From an uncultured Algibacter sp. (GTDB lineage: Bacteria; Bacteroidota; Bacteroidia; Flavobacteriales; Flavobacteriaceae): 64,000 bases of DNA. The stretch is taken from contig NZ_CANLGU010000002.1 of the NCBI RefSeq assembly GCF_947490405.1, forward strand, positions 372,001 to 436,000. Direction: 5' to 3'. Each line of letters starts with the position of its first letter. Within the stretch, counting starts at the first letter, position 1. Below, one piece after another: positions 44,740 to 54,369 of this stretch. The notes under the pieces are model-generated. The model was not told the origin of the DNA, ran no database searches, and saw only the letters and a program-made list of their open reading frames with translations. A program made the position numbers and the translations under genes.

Positions 44740-46110
44740 CTATATACCTAAAATCATTTTTGCGATCCAGAAATAGAGTAGAATTCCTAAAATATCGTTA
44801 CTTGTTGTGATGAAAGGTCCTGTAGCAATGGCTGGATCAATACCGCGTTTGTTTAAAAATAAAGGAACAAATGTGCCTATGAGTCCAGCAACAATAATGA
44901 CTGCCACAAGTGATACTGAAATGGCAAAAGCGGTGTTCATTTCGCCTTTAGTTACCCAAACAAAAAAGAAAAGAAATATGGCTAATATGACTCCATTTAA
45001 TGCTGCTAATAACATTTCTTTTATTAAACGACTATTAATGCTTCCTTTTACATCATCGTTTGCTAAACCTTGCACAATAATAGCACTTGATTGAACGCCT
45101 ACATTACCAGCCATAGCCGCAATTAAGGGCGTAAAAAAGAATAAAACGGCGTATGTTTTGAAAGTGTCTTGAAAACCTTCCATAATTAAAAAAGCGCCTA
45201 TACCTCCAACCAAACCTAAAAATAGCCAAGGTAAACGTGCTCTGGTAAGTTCTAGAATACTATCATCTGAATCTACATCTCCAGTAATACCTGCTGCCAT
45301 TTGATAGTCTTTTTCGGCTTCTTCTTTTAAAACATCTACAATATCATCAATGGTAATTCTACCCAGAAGTGTTTTGTTTTCATCAACTACTGGAATCGCT
45401 TCTAAATCGTATTTTGCCATGACTTTAGCAACTTCTTCTACGTCTTCCTCTACATTTACATAATCCACATTTACCTTAACAATATCTGCTATTTTTTGTT
45501 CGCTTTTAGCAACAATAAGGTCTTTTAGAGAGAGTCTTCCAATTAGTTTTTCTTCTTTATTAACTACATAAATAGAATGTACACGGGTAACCTCTTTGGC
45601 TTGCCCACGAATTCTGCGCATGCATCCAGCTACTGTCCAAGTTTCATAAACCTTAACCAACTCTTTAGCCATAAGACTACCTGCTGTATCTTCATCATAG
45701 GCTAAGAGTTCTGTGATTTCAGCTTTATGTTCTTCATCTTCAATTTGAGAAATTACAGCTTGTTGACGTGCTTCAGGAAGTTCTGCAATGATATCTGCAG
45801 CATCATCAGTATCCAATTCCTCTACTTCTTCAGCAATTTCTTTGGCAGAAAGATTCTTTAAAACTTTTTCTAGGTTATCTTCATCTAGCTCCGTTAATAT
45901 GTCTGAAGTAGTTTCAGAATCCAAAAGTTTTATAACATACACTGCCTGTTCTAGATTAAGTTCATCTAAAATTTCAGCAATATCAGCGTAATGAAACTCA
46001 TCTAATAGTGTTTTGAGTTCTTTATCATTTTCTTCTTTGATAAAGCGCTCAACTTGCTCCAGGAGTTCATCAGTGAGTTGAAATTGTATGTTTTCTGCTT
46101 CTTCGGACAA
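44740..46110 (-). CDS. mgtE: Magnesium transporter MgtE
   Basis: Mg2+-gated inner-membrane channel. 456 residues: an Asp/Glu-rich N-terminal superhelical domain (about 1-130), a CBS pair (about 135-260, with VYVVNKEEKLIGRLSLKDL and AIPVVDENKTLLGRITIDD), then about five membrane helices from residue 285. The last helix region contains the Mg-binding GPFITTSNDILGILLYFW segment. The acidic N and CBS domains sense cytosolic Mg2+ and close the pore. No M-box riboswitch is visible upstream. It follows rsmA by 21 bp. Confidence 0.95.
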   Translation of the reverse strand: MSEEAENIQFQLTDELLEQVERFIKEENDKELKTLLDEFHYADIAEILDELNLEQAVYVIKLLDSETTSDILTELDEDNLEKVLKNLSAKEIAEEVEELDTDDAADIIAELPEARQQAVISQIEDEEHKAEITELLAYDEDTAGSLMAKELVKVYETWTVAGCMRRIRGQAKEVTRVHSIYVVNKEEKLIGRLSLKDLIVAKSEQKIADIVKVNVDYVNVEEDVEEVAKVMAKYDLEAIPVVDENKTLLGRITIDDIVDVLKEEAEKDYQMAAGITGDVDSDDSILELTRARLPWLFLGLVGGIGAFLIMEGFQDTFKTYAVLFFFTPLIAAMAGNVGVQSSAIIVQGLANDDVKGSINSRLIKEMLLAALNGVILAIFLFFFVWVTKGEMNTAFAISVSLVAVIIVAGLIGTFVPLFLNKRGIDPAIATGPFITTSNDILGILLYFWIAKMILGI

Positions 46111-46131
46111 ATAGAACTGTTTTAAAAAGTT

Positions 46132-46905
46132 TTAAGCGTCGTTTTCGATTAACTGCGTAAGCTCAATAAAAGCTTCAACATTCAATTGTTCTGGACGCTT
46201 GCCAAATATACTATTTGCTTTTAAATTATCTGATAAATTGAATGTTTTTAAACTGTTACGAAGCGTTTTTCTACGTTGTTGAAAAGCGGCTTTAACCACT
46301 TTAAAAAAGAGTTTTTCGTTACAGAGTAATGTATAATTTTCTTTTCTGATGAGTCTTAAAACTCCCGAATCTACTTTTGGTGGAGGGTTAAAAACCCCTG
46401 GTGGCACCGTAAACAAATACTCCGCATTGTAAAAGGCTTGAGTTAGTACTGAAAGAATACCGTAAACTTTACTACCCTCTTTTGAGCAAATACGTTTTGC
46501 TACTTCTTTTTGAAACATTCCAGAAAATTCAGGGATTTGTTCGCGCATTTCTAGCGTTTTAAAAACGATTTGCGTTGAAATATTATATGGAAAGTTACCA
46601 ATAATGGCGAATGGTTCTTGATTGAAAACAGTATTTAAATCATACTTTAAAAAGTCTTTTTCTATAATCCTTGGTGCTAAATTGAGGTAGTTAGACTGTA
46701 AATATTCTACAGACTCCGAATCAATTTCAATAACATAAGTTGTGATATCTTTTTTGAGTAGATACTTTGTAAGCACGCCCATACCAGGACCAATCTCTAA
46801 AATGGTTTTATAGCCCTTTAAAGTGAGGGTGTCCGCAATTTTTTGAGCTACAGATTCATCCTTTAAAAAATGTTGTCCTAAATGTTTTTTTGCTTTTACT
46901 GACAC
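46132..46905 (-). CDS. rsmA: 16S rRNA dimethyladenosine transferase
   Basis: Dimethylates two adenosines near the 3' end of 16S rRNA. 257 residues: [14 protein letters not shown] (about 6-19), [16 protein letters not shown] (SAM-binding motif I), and the NFPYNIST motif IV in place of NLPYNIS. The C-terminal helical domain includes [19 protein letters not shown]. It sits between a DUF4286 gene (17 bp) and mgtE (21 bp), so it is part of a leftward run. Widely called KsgA. Confidence 0.96.
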   Translation of the reverse strand: MSVKAKKHLGQHFLKDESVAQKIADTLTLKGYKTILEIGPGMGVLTKYLLKKDITTYVIEIDSESVEYLQSNYLNLAPRIIEKDFLKYDLNTVFNQEPFAIIGNFPYNISTQIVFKTLEMREQIPEFSGMFQKEVAKRICSKEGSKVYGILSVLTQAFYNAEYLFTVPPGVFNPPPKVDSGVLRLIRKENYTLLCNEKLFFKVVKAAFQQRRKTLRNSLKTFNLSDNLKANSIFGKRPEQLNVEAFIELTQLIENDA

Positions 46906-46922
46906 GTATAGTGGGTTAGGTA

Positions 46923-47246
46923 TTAAGTGAAATTTACTGTGTATTCATCAACAATTTGAAGTTCTGTTCTGAATGCCAACATTTTGTCTGCAAACTTTTT
47001 CATACCCTCATTTCTTAATTTTTCGGCGTCGTCTTTGTAATATGTATCGAGAGCTTCTCGTGAGTAAGAGCGATATTGAATAGAATACGTAACACCGCCC
47101 ATATCTTCTTCTACTAAAACTCTTGAAAGCGTTGCTTTTTCAAATTTACCTGTGCCTAAAACTTGTGGAATGTGTTCTTTTATCCATTTAAGCCATTCGT
47201 CGTGAATCGATTCGTCAATATTTACGGTAACGTTATAAATTATCAT
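46923..47246 (-). CDS. DUF4286 family protein
   Basis: 107 residues, a probable ferredoxin-like alpha/beta fold. [20 protein letters not shown] then [10 protein letters not shown] and [20 protein letters not shown] are the recognisable family pattern; no catalytic residues are evident. The function is unknown. It is found beside rsmA in this run, with a 5-bp gap to the GNAT gene. Confidence 0.85.
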   Translation of the reverse strand: MIIYNVTVNIDESIHDEWLKWIKEHIPQVLGTGKFEKATLSRVLVEEDMGGVTYSIQYRSYSREALDTYYKDDAEKLRNEGMKKFADKMLAFRTELQIVDEYTVNFT

Positions 47247-47251
47247 ATTTA

Positions 47252-47758
47252 CTATAAAATTTTTGCAAATAACAGGAGTTCTTGATCATCTTCAAAAGGT
47301 TTCACTCTTTTTTCATACTTAAACCCTAGTTTTTCAATCAGTTTTACAGATCCTGTGTTGTAAGGAACCGTAATTGCTAAAAGTTTTTCAATACCAAATT
47401 CATTTTTAGCCAATTTCATAATAGCTTTTGAAGCTTCTAAACCAAAACCTTGTTTTTCGTATTCTCCAAGAAACGCAAAACCAATATCTACATCTTCTAA
47501 CTCGGCTCTTTTAACTAATCCGCAAGATCCTATCGGTATATTTGTGTCTTTTAAAATTATTTTATAAAAACCAAAACCTACACTTTCATAACTTTTAAGA
47601 TGTGTGTTTTGTATATAGGTTTCTGCATCTTTTATGGTATTAATATTTCTATCCCCAATATACTTTAACCAATGTGGTGTATTTACTAAAGCTTTAAAGA
47701 AAGGCGCGTCTTTGGTTGTGAATTTTTCAATAATTAAACGTTCGGTTTCAGCTATCAT
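47252..47758 (-). CDS. GNAT family N-acetyltransferase (RimJ/RimL-like)
   Basis: 168 residues. MIAETERLIIEKFTTKDAPF is the RimL-type start, GEYEKQGFGLEASKAIMKLA the acetyl-CoA-binding loop, and NTGSVKLIEKLGFKYEKRV the C-terminal motif. The substrate is not predictable. It is 3 bp downstream of the TPR gene and 5 bp upstream of the DUF4286 gene, so it belongs to the same transcript. Confidence 0.9.
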   Translation of the reverse strand: MIAETERLIIEKFTTKDAPFFKALVNTPHWLKYIGDRNINTIKDAETYIQNTHLKSYESVGFGFYKIILKDTNIPIGSCGLVKRAELEDVDIGFAFLGEYEKQGFGLEASKAIMKLAKNEFGIEKLLAITVPYNTGSVKLIEKLGFKYEKRVKPFEDDQELLLFAKIL

Positions 47759-47761
47759 ATT

Positions 47762-49537
47762 TTAATTTATGGCATCACCTCTTATAGCTCTATAGCGTTT
47801 TCTGGCCTCAACAAAGTAAATACTATCGGCATGATTAAAAATAATTTGTTCATAAAGTGCTTTAGCTTTCTCGGGAAGGCTTAATTTATTCTCAAATATT
47901 TCAGCTAAATAGAAGCAAGCATCATCTATCAAAATACCATCTCTGTAATTATCAATGAGCACTTCATAATTTGCTTTTGCTTTATCAAACTGAGATTTAA
48001 GCTCGAATAACTGCGCCTGTTTTAGTAAAGCTTGTGCAATAATAGGTTCAGTTTTATGCTCAGTTAAGATTTTATCTAACATCTTAATAGCTTCATCATT
48101 TCTATTCTGAAACGCCAACAAATCTGCTTTTGCATAACGTTTTAATGCTGTTTGAAGCGAGTCCTCGTATTTATTATCTGAAATTAAGAGTTTTAAATCT
48201 AAAGCGTCATTGGCAATAAGTTGAGATGTTGAAGCCTTTAAGATTTTAAGTTGAGATTCTGCCCATTTAAAATCGCCTTTGTAATAACTCGCTTTTGCCA
48301 CCTTAAAACGCGCTTCTTGAGAAATGGTACTATTTTTTAGGTTTCGCTGGATTTGTGTGTAATAGATTAATGCTTTATTGAACTTTTCTTGAAGCACCAA
48401 AATATCACCCAACTCTAATTTTACTTTAGCCTTTTCTATAGCCGCTAATGGTAGCTTTAAACTATTTTCTAAAAACGCCGTAGCATCTTTTGTTTCGTTT
48501 AAATAAAAAGCTAAAAAATGTGCATACGCAATTTGTAATTCAATAGTTTCAGAGTCATCCCCAAACTGTTTCAATAGGTTTAGGTATTTACTTTTAATAG
48601 CACCATAATTTGACTCAGAGCTTTCCTTGATATCAATTTTTATTAAGTTCCTATGGGCACCTAATTTGGTTTCGGCATCTTGAGCAGTTTCAATTACATA
48701 CTCATAAATCTCATGAGCAATCTCATTTTCATTATCATTTAAAGCTATTGCAGCCAACTCTTCAATGCGTTGCAAACTTTCTGTTAGCCTTTTATAAATT
48801 GCTTTTTCTTGAGTAAATGCTTTTTTAAAATCTTTCTGTTGAATAAATAACCAGCTCAATAACTCATTCCAAAGAATATTTGGCTCTTGCTGCATTTTTT
48901 TTAGTAACAGCTTTCTAAATAAAACATTATTCTCATTACTGCTATCTTCTGTTATAAAATCATTCACAGCTCGTTTTACATCTCTTATAACTACAGGATT
49001 TGATTGTGCAAAATTGATATAACTATTAAACATCTTTTCAATATTACCTTGTTCACCATAGATTTGTGCCAATTGTATATTGAAATTATAGTCTGGATTT
49101 AAAGCAGCGGCTTTTTCATAAGAAATAACAGCTTCATCTAAAAGTGAATGCGTTTGAAAACTTCTTGCTACAGCAAATACATTACTTGCCTTTTTATCTA
49201 TGGTAGAAATGGCTTTTTGATAGTTTACTTTGGCCTTCTCTAAATCATTTTTAAGCTGATAATTATATCCTAACTCAACTATAAAAGCTGGATACTTTAC
49301 GCGTTCCATTAATTCTAAAATAAATTCTTCAGCATTATCATATTGTTCTAATTGCTGATAAGTACTTATTATTTGATTTATATAATTAATATTTGAAGAC
49401 GATTTTGCATATAGTTTCTTGTATTCAGTCAATGCCTTTTCATAATCACCTTTTTGAAAATAGTCTTTGGCTAGTGTTACGTTTTGCGAAAACATAACAC
49501 CAGAAATAAGTATGCATAAAAATAAAATATATCGCAT
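47762..49537 (-). CDS. Exported tetratricopeptide-repeat protein
   Basis: 591 residues. A signal peptide (MRYILFLCILISGVMFSQ, about 1-18) precedes at least ten TPR-like helical pairs from about 20 to 585 (for example DYFQKGDYEKALTEYKKLYA and AFQTHSLLDEAVISYEKAAA). It is presumably periplasmic or outer-membrane-associated and acts as a protein-interaction scaffold. No catalytic domain is seen. It heads the leftward run to mgtE, and its promoter should lie in 49538-49690. Confidence 0.85.
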   Translation of the reverse strand: MRYILFLCILISGVMFSQNVTLAKDYFQKGDYEKALTEYKKLYAKSSSNINYINQIISTYQQLEQYDNAEEFILELMERVKYPAFIVELGYNYQLKNDLEKAKVNYQKAISTIDKKASNVFAVARSFQTHSLLDEAVISYEKAAALNPDYNFNIQLAQIYGEQGNIEKMFNSYINFAQSNPVVIRDVKRAVNDFITEDSSNENNVLFRKLLLKKMQQEPNILWNELLSWLFIQQKDFKKAFTQEKAIYKRLTESLQRIEELAAIALNDNENEIAHEIYEYVIETAQDAETKLGAHRNLIKIDIKESSESNYGAIKSKYLNLLKQFGDDSETIELQIAYAHFLAFYLNETKDATAFLENSLKLPLAAIEKAKVKLELGDILVLQEKFNKALIYYTQIQRNLKNSTISQEARFKVAKASYYKGDFKWAESQLKILKASTSQLIANDALDLKLLISDNKYEDSLQTALKRYAKADLLAFQNRNDEAIKMLDKILTEHKTEPIIAQALLKQAQLFELKSQFDKAKANYEVLIDNYRDGILIDDACFYLAEIFENKLSLPEKAKALYEQIIFNHADSIYFVEARKRYRAIRGDAIN

Positions 49538-49610
49538 AGGGTAAATATAACAAATGTAATGTGTTGATTTTGTAAAAGTTTTTATAAAATTAACTCACTT
49601 TAATTGTGAT

Positions 49611-49630
49611 ATCCCGATAGCCATCGGGAT
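49611..49630. repeat. Palindromic repeat ATCCCGAT-AGCC-ATCGGGAT
   Basis: 8-bp perfect arms around AGCC, of the CCCGATAGCTATCGGG type that I associate with flavobacterial intergenic DNA. It lies 74 bp upstream of the TPR gene. A second inverted repeat ATTATTGAA/TTCAATAAT (49645-49653 and 49670-49678) follows, with no other feature in 49538-49688. Confidence 0.6.
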
Positions 49631-49688
49631 TAGTTCAACTAAACATTATTGAATGCGTTTTACAAACTTTTCAATAATGAGTTTCACT

Positions 49689-49720
49689 AAAAAAAGTGCC
49701 CGACATAAAACCGGGCACTT
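49689..49720 (-). terminator. Terminator of the 40-residue ORF
   Basis: AAGTGCCCG (49694-49702) and CGGGCACTT (49712-49720) around nine bases. Read leftward it is followed by a T run, so it ends a leftward transcript; the only leftward ORF upstream of it is the 40-residue frame at 49861-49983. Confidence 0.8.
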
Positions 49721-49860
49721 ACCAACCAAAAATAATTTCTATTAACTACTTGTTAATTAAATACTCGATTGGGGACAGTCTTTTAATTCTCATTTACACA
49801 AGAACGACTATTTTCAAAAAATCTTATAGATTGCATCAAGAAATTTGTTTGAAAAAATCC

Positions 49861-49983
49861 CTATTTACTCGCAATGGTTGTTGTTTTATCTTCGGATTCG
49901 AATATCTGAAAATCGGAAGATAAAACTTTAGATGCGAAAAAAATTAGAGTAATTAACAGTACTATACGCTTAAAGTTCTTCAT
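49861..49983 (-). CDS. Possible 40-residue exported peptide
   Basis: MKNFKRIVLLITLIFFASKV is a good signal peptide. The rest (about 20 residues) reads LSSDFQIFESEDKTTTIASK, ending at TAG. It is followed by a 140-bp tail and a terminator, which supports a real short transcript. No family is recognised. It could also be the start of a decayed gene. The upstream gap to serS (49984-50135) holds no other gene. Confidence 0.4.
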   Translation of the reverse strand: MKNFKRIVLLITLIFFASKVLSSDFQIFESEDKTTTIASK

Positions 49984-50135
49984 AATTAAGTAGGCTAACT
50001 AAATTTGGTTAAGCGAACTTGAAAAATTTTTATTAGAAAATCAAGTAAATACGAATAAAATCGTTAATGAGCATGCATATATTGCTTTTAATCGATAAAA
50101 TAATAATGAATGAATTAAAAATGTAGTATTTTACT

Positions 50136-51407
50136 TTAATTTATGATTTTAAAACCTGTGTAAGGTTGAAGTAGTTCTGGAATAACTATACCATCCTCTG
50201 TTTGATAATTTTCAAGGATTCCTGCTAATACTCTTGGTAATGCCAAAGCACTTCCATTTAAAGTATGGGCTAATTCGTTTTTTCCATCACTATTTTTAAA
50301 TCGAAGTTTTAAGCGATTGGCTTGAAAGGTTTCAAAATTTGAAACAGAACTAATTTCTAGCCACCTATCTTGTGCAGTTGAGAATACTTCAAAATCATAA
50401 GTTAGTGCTGAAGCAAAAGAGGTGTCGCCTCCACATAAGCGTAGGATTCTGTATGGTAATTTTAACGCTTTTAAAATATCTTTTATATGGTTTACCATAC
50501 CATCTAAAGCCTGATATGATTTACTTGGATGTTCTACACGAATAATCTCAACTTTATCAAATTGATGTAATCTATTTAAACCTCTTACGTGCGCGCCATA
50601 GCTACCTGCTTCTCTTCGAAAACATGGAGTATAACCTGTTATACCTACAGGAAGCTCGCTTTCACTTAAAACCACATCTCTAAAAATATTGGTTCCTGGT
50701 ACCTCAGCAGTTGGAATTAAATATAAATCATCTTCAGTAACATGGTACATTTGTCCTTCTTTATCGGGTAATTGACCTGTACCGAAACCTGAGGCTTCAT
50801 TTACCAAAAGTGGTAATTGATACTCTGTGTAACCAGCTGCTGTATTTTTATCTAAAAAATATGCAATTAAAGCGCGTTGTAATCTGGCACCTTTACCTTT
50901 ATATACGGGAAATCCAGCTCCTGTGATTTTATTTCCTAACTCAAAATCAATAATATCATACTTCTTAGCTAGCTCCCAATGTGGTAAAGCGCCATGATGT
51001 AGAGTTGGAATGTCTCCTGCTTTAAATACTTCCTCATTATCTAAATCTGAATTACCACGGGGTACAGAATCATGAGGCACATTAGGGATTTTATAAAGTA
51101 ACTCCTTTAAAGCTTCAGTTGTACTACCTAAATTTTCAGTTAATTCTTTTGAAGTATCCTTTAATTGACCTGTTTTTTCTTTTAAAAGATTTGCTTTTTC
51201 AACCTCGCCAGATTTATACAAGTTTCCTATTTCTTTTGACAAGGTATTAGATTCAGCCAAAGTTTTATCTAACTCCGTTTGAAGACGTTTTCTATCATCA
51301 TCAAAAGTGATAACATCATTAATCATTTGCGAAGCATCAACATTTCTTTTTGCTAATCGCTCAATAACTAAATCTTTGTTTTCTCTAATAAAAGCAACTT
51401 GTAACAT
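50136..51407 (-). CDS. serS: Serine-tRNA ligase
   Basis: 423 residues. An N-terminal tRNA-binding coiled coil (about 1-110, charged helices such as DDDRKRLQTELDKTL) precedes a class II catalytic core. Motif 2 is FRREAGSYGAHVRGLNRLHQ and motif 3 includes NGSALALPRVLAGILENYQ. It charges tRNA-Ser (and tRNA-Sec). Start at ATG 51407 is standard (MLQVAFIREN). It is 44 bp downstream of the HTTM gene in the same direction. Confidence 0.97.
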   Translation of the reverse strand: MLQVAFIRENKDLVIERLAKRNVDASQMINDVITFDDDRKRLQTELDKTLAESNTLSKEIGNLYKSGEVEKANLLKEKTGQLKDTSKELTENLGSTTEALKELLYKIPNVPHDSVPRGNSDLDNEEVFKAGDIPTLHHGALPHWELAKKYDIIDFELGNKITGAGFPVYKGKGARLQRALIAYFLDKNTAAGYTEYQLPLLVNEASGFGTGQLPDKEGQMYHVTEDDLYLIPTAEVPGTNIFRDVVLSESELPVGITGYTPCFRREAGSYGAHVRGLNRLHQFDKVEIIRVEHPSKSYQALDGMVNHIKDILKALKLPYRILRLCGGDTSFASALTYDFEVFSTAQDRWLEISSVSNFETFQANRLKLRFKNSDGKNELAHTLNGSALALPRVLAGILENYQTEDGIVIPELLQPYTGFKIIN

Positions 51408-51451
51408 GACTTAAAATTTTAAGCGACAAATTTAATGAATTGAATATATAA

Positions 51452-52768
51452 TCAATCGCCTTCTGAAGATAAAATCCATTCGCAATGTTTAAAAACCTCC
51501 CATTCTATACTGGCAATATCTATATCGGGATTAATTAAAGTTTTATACGGTTTACCATTAACGCTAATTTTACTGTTTATATAAACCGCTACGTCTTCTC
51601 CTTTGTTTTTAAAATCTGTTTTAAGGCGCTGCGCAAATTGCCACATCACGTCTGGTTTTGTACTGGCAGATCGCTTTTGTTTTTTGCTCAAATACGCATT
51701 TAAATTTATAAACGTACGTTTTCCAGTATCTTTATTTTCTACCCAATAACTTGTTTGTCCACTTTTTACACGCAGCATCATGCGCCATGAAAGTCTGTGC
51801 CCTTCTTCTGTCCAGAGTACATTATCTTCAATAAAATGATGCCTTAGTGGTAACCCTATTTGAATTATAAAGTATATTGAGCATACCACGGCTAATAACA
51901 AACTATGGCTTGGTACCTTAATTGCATTAGCTGTATAAAATGGTTTCTTTTTTAAAAATAACTGTTGAATTTTCCTAGCTGGGAAAAAGAATAATGAAAA
52001 TGCTAAAGATAAATATGGAAAAATGCCAATTTGAAATATGAATGAATTAAATAAATGAAAAAAGATTGAAATAAAAAAAGCATACTTTCTTGTTGGTTTA
52101 AATAATAATAAGGGTATAATTAATCCATCAAATAAAATTCCACCATAGGACAATACATAATGAAGCCACTTTTGCTGAAGAAAATCACCAACTATAAAAT
52201 AATTTTTTTTCCCTCTCATCATCAGTTCTATAACTGAGGTATCCAACCAATCTGGGTACAACTTAGCTACAGAAGCATACGTATACACAATAAATAACTG
52301 CAAAATAATAAACCACCTGCACCATTGCGGCATAGAATAACTTTTAATTTCTGGGTTTAATTTAGCATCAACTGAAGCATATTTATTAGCTGGAAGAAAC
52401 ACCATAATTGCACTTAACAGCATTAATAAATAGTAATGATTATTGTATGATGATTTTTGCATTAAATACGTAGCAGACCACATAATAGTAAATGTAAACA
52501 TGCTAAAACGGTATTTATACCCAACCATAATTAGCAACCCAAAAACACCCATGATAGCATAGTAAAAATACATACCATAACCCGGTAAGGGCTGTAAAAA
52601 ATCAAAACCTATAAAATTAAATGTGAAATCGGGCTCTACTAAAGTTTTCTTTATCCAACCAGTAAAAATTGCGCCTATAGATTCTAGAAAACAAAGTAAT
52701 CCAAAAATAATTCTAAAAACGATTAACGATGAATTGTCTATATGTTTAAATAGCCAATTATTAAGCAT
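51452..52768 (-). CDS. HTTM-domain membrane protein (gamma-carboxylase-like)
   Basis: 438 residues with about eight membrane helices between 10 and 310 and a C-terminal domain of about 120 residues. The region RIIFGLLCFLESIGAIFTGW and following helices match the HTTM domain shared with vitamin K-dependent gamma-carboxylase. The C-terminal domain (FIEDNVLWTEEGHRLSWRMM, GKRTFINLNAYLSKKQ) also occurs in such bacterial homologues. True carboxylase activity is not established for bacterial members. Start overlaps ribF by 8 bp. Confidence 0.87.
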   Translation of the reverse strand: MLNNWLFKHIDNSSLIVFRIIFGLLCFLESIGAIFTGWIKKTLVEPDFTFNFIGFDFLQPLPGYGMYFYYAIMGVFGLLIMVGYKYRFSMFTFTIMWSATYLMQKSSYNNHYYLLMLLSAIMVFLPANKYASVDAKLNPEIKSYSMPQWCRWFIILQLFIVYTYASVAKLYPDWLDTSVIELMMRGKKNYFIVGDFLQQKWLHYVLSYGGILFDGLIIPLLLFKPTRKYAFFISIFFHLFNSFIFQIGIFPYLSLAFSLFFFPARKIQQLFLKKKPFYTANAIKVPSHSLLLAVVCSIYFIIQIGLPLRHHFIEDNVLWTEEGHRLSWRMMLRVKSGQTSYWVENKDTGKRTFINLNAYLSKKQKRSASTKPDVMWQFAQRLKTDFKNKGEDVAVYINSKISVNGKPYKTLINPDIDIASIEWEVFKHCEWILSSEGD

Positions 52769-53711
52769 TTTGATTTGATATATAGTCTAAAGCTGTTTTT
52801 TTATCTATAGCTAATTGACGCTTTAAGGCTTCTACAGACTCAAATTTTTCTTCATCCCGAATTCTGCGGAGTAAATCTATCTTTAGGGTATCTTCATAAA
52901 GATCTTTCTTAAAATCAAAAAAATGAACTTCAATGGTCTGTTTATTACCATTTACTGTAGGGTTCATACCTATATTCATCATTCCATAAACAAGTTTATC
53001 CTTAATAATAGAACTAATAATATATGAACCGTGTTTGGGAATGATTTTATAGTCTTCCTCTATCTCTATATTAGCTGTAGGGTATCCAAGTTTTCTTCCT
53101 AAACCTCTTCCTTTTGTAACTTTTCCAGTTATCATAAAATTGTAACCTAAATAGGTGTTTGCTTTGTCTATCTCACCTTCAATAATAGCGGTTCTAATTT
53201 TTGTAGAGCTTACAGCTACATCATTAATATCTTGTGCTGAGATTTCCTCTACTTCAAAATTATAGATTTCTCCGAAGGTTTTTAAATCTGATATGTCTGC
53301 ATTTCTATTTCTACCAAACCTATGATCGTAACCTATAATTACTTTTTTTGCGTTTAGTTTGTCGACTAAAATATTTTTAACAAAATCTTCAGCGGAAAGT
53401 CTAGAAAACTCTTGGGTAAACTTTTTTATAACTAGGTAATCCAACCCTAATCCCTCTAAAATATCATGGCGCTCATCAATGGTGTTTATGAGTTTTATAT
53501 TCGAATCTTTTTGTAGTACCATTCGCGGATGTGGAAAAAAAGTAAGTATTACAGATTGTAATCCTTCCAATTTTCCAGTATTAATCAGGCGGCTGATTAT
53601 TTTTTGATGTCCAATATGCACACCATCAAACGTACCAATAGTAACAACCGTTTTCTTATCTAGTAAAGTATTTAAATTACGCTTAGTTTTCAAGCTTTCT
53701 ATTTTCAACAA
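52761..53711 (-). CDS. ribF: Bifunctional riboflavin kinase/FAD synthetase
   Basis: 316 residues. The N-terminal nucleotidyltransferase domain (about 15-180) has VVTIGTFDGVHIGHQKII and IIGYDHRFGRNRNADI. The C-terminal riboflavin kinase domain (about 180-310) has GKVTKGRGLGRKLGYPTANI. It makes FMN from riboflavin and then FAD. It heads the leftward ribF-HTTM-serS run, starting 38 bp past the lipoprotein stop. Confidence 0.96.
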   Translation of the reverse strand: MLKIESLKTKRNLNTLLDKKTVVTIGTFDGVHIGHQKIISRLINTGKLEGLQSVILTFFPHPRMVLQKDSNIKLINTIDERHDILEGLGLDYLVIKKFTQEFSRLSAEDFVKNILVDKLNAKKVIIGYDHRFGRNRNADISDLKTFGEIYNFEVEEISAQDINDVAVSSTKIRTAIIEGEIDKANTYLGYNFMITGKVTKGRGLGRKLGYPTANIEIEEDYKIIPKHGSYIISSIIKDKLVYGMMNIGMNPTVNGNKQTIEVHFFDFKKDLYEDTLKIDLLRRIRDEEKFESVEALKRQLAIDKKTALDYISNQNA

Positions 53712-53749
53712 AATTAGGTATTATGTATCTTAAAACAAACCCTAAATAT

Positions 53750-54268
53750 TTATTGTGTACTGAAGTTATGAGTTATTCCAGTTATGATTTGAGGAACTTC
53801 TTCTGTCTTAAAATTTAATTGCAGTTGAAAATTTTTATCGTCAATTTTAGTTATCATTAATTTCCCTTGATTAATTTTATAGTACCCTGTTTGTCCTTTG
53901 CAATAACACCATCTTGCAAAAAAAAGTTTCTGAGATTGTAAATCTTCAGTTTCAAATTCAAGATTGTTTTTATCAAGCTCAATAAAGATTTCTTCTCTAT
54001 AACCACTATCTTCATAATTGGAGTTTCCAACTTTCTTATATTCAAATTTTAACACTAAATGTGCACCATTTTCTATCTTGGGGTAGGTGCCTTGTATTTC
54101 ATCGGTTATTATTTGAAGTGATTTATTTTCAAAGATTTCAAAGGAACACGCTCCATTTTCAGGACACTCAAAAAGAGTCTCATGCTCTGCGATTACTGCG
54201 TTTGCATCTTTTTTAGCCTTACATGCAAGTAAGCAAATCGCTACGTATAATAGACAAAAAAACCTCAT
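53750..54268 (-). CDS. Small exported lipoprotein of unknown function
   Basis: 172 residues from MRFFCLLYVAI; a second ATG two codons upstream is possible. CLLACKAK is the lipobox. The mature protein has a Cys-containing segment ETLFECPENGACSF near its start and WCYCKGQTGYYKI later, so one or two disulfides are likely. I recognise no family; the sequence looks like other flavobacterial lipoproteins. It diverges from the protease gene. Confidence 0.8.
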   Translation of the reverse strand: MRFFCLLYVAICLLACKAKKDANAVIAEHETLFECPENGACSFEIFENKSLQIITDEIQGTYPKIENGAHLVLKFEYKKVGNSNYEDSGYREEIFIELDKNNLEFETEDLQSQKLFFARWCYCKGQTGYYKINQGKLMITKIDDKNFQLQLNFKTEEVPQIITGITHNFSTQ

Positions 54269-54369
54269 AAACAAATATATGTTATTTTAAAATGCCTACT
54301 TATTTTTTGTGATTGATAATTTTACAACCTATTTTTAACATGCTAAGAAAAATAAAAACATACAATGCT

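Noticed and set aside
49696-49923. Rightward 75-residue frame
   Set aside because: It begins in the terminator hairpin at 49689-49720 and runs antisense to the possible 40-residue peptide; no recognisable features.
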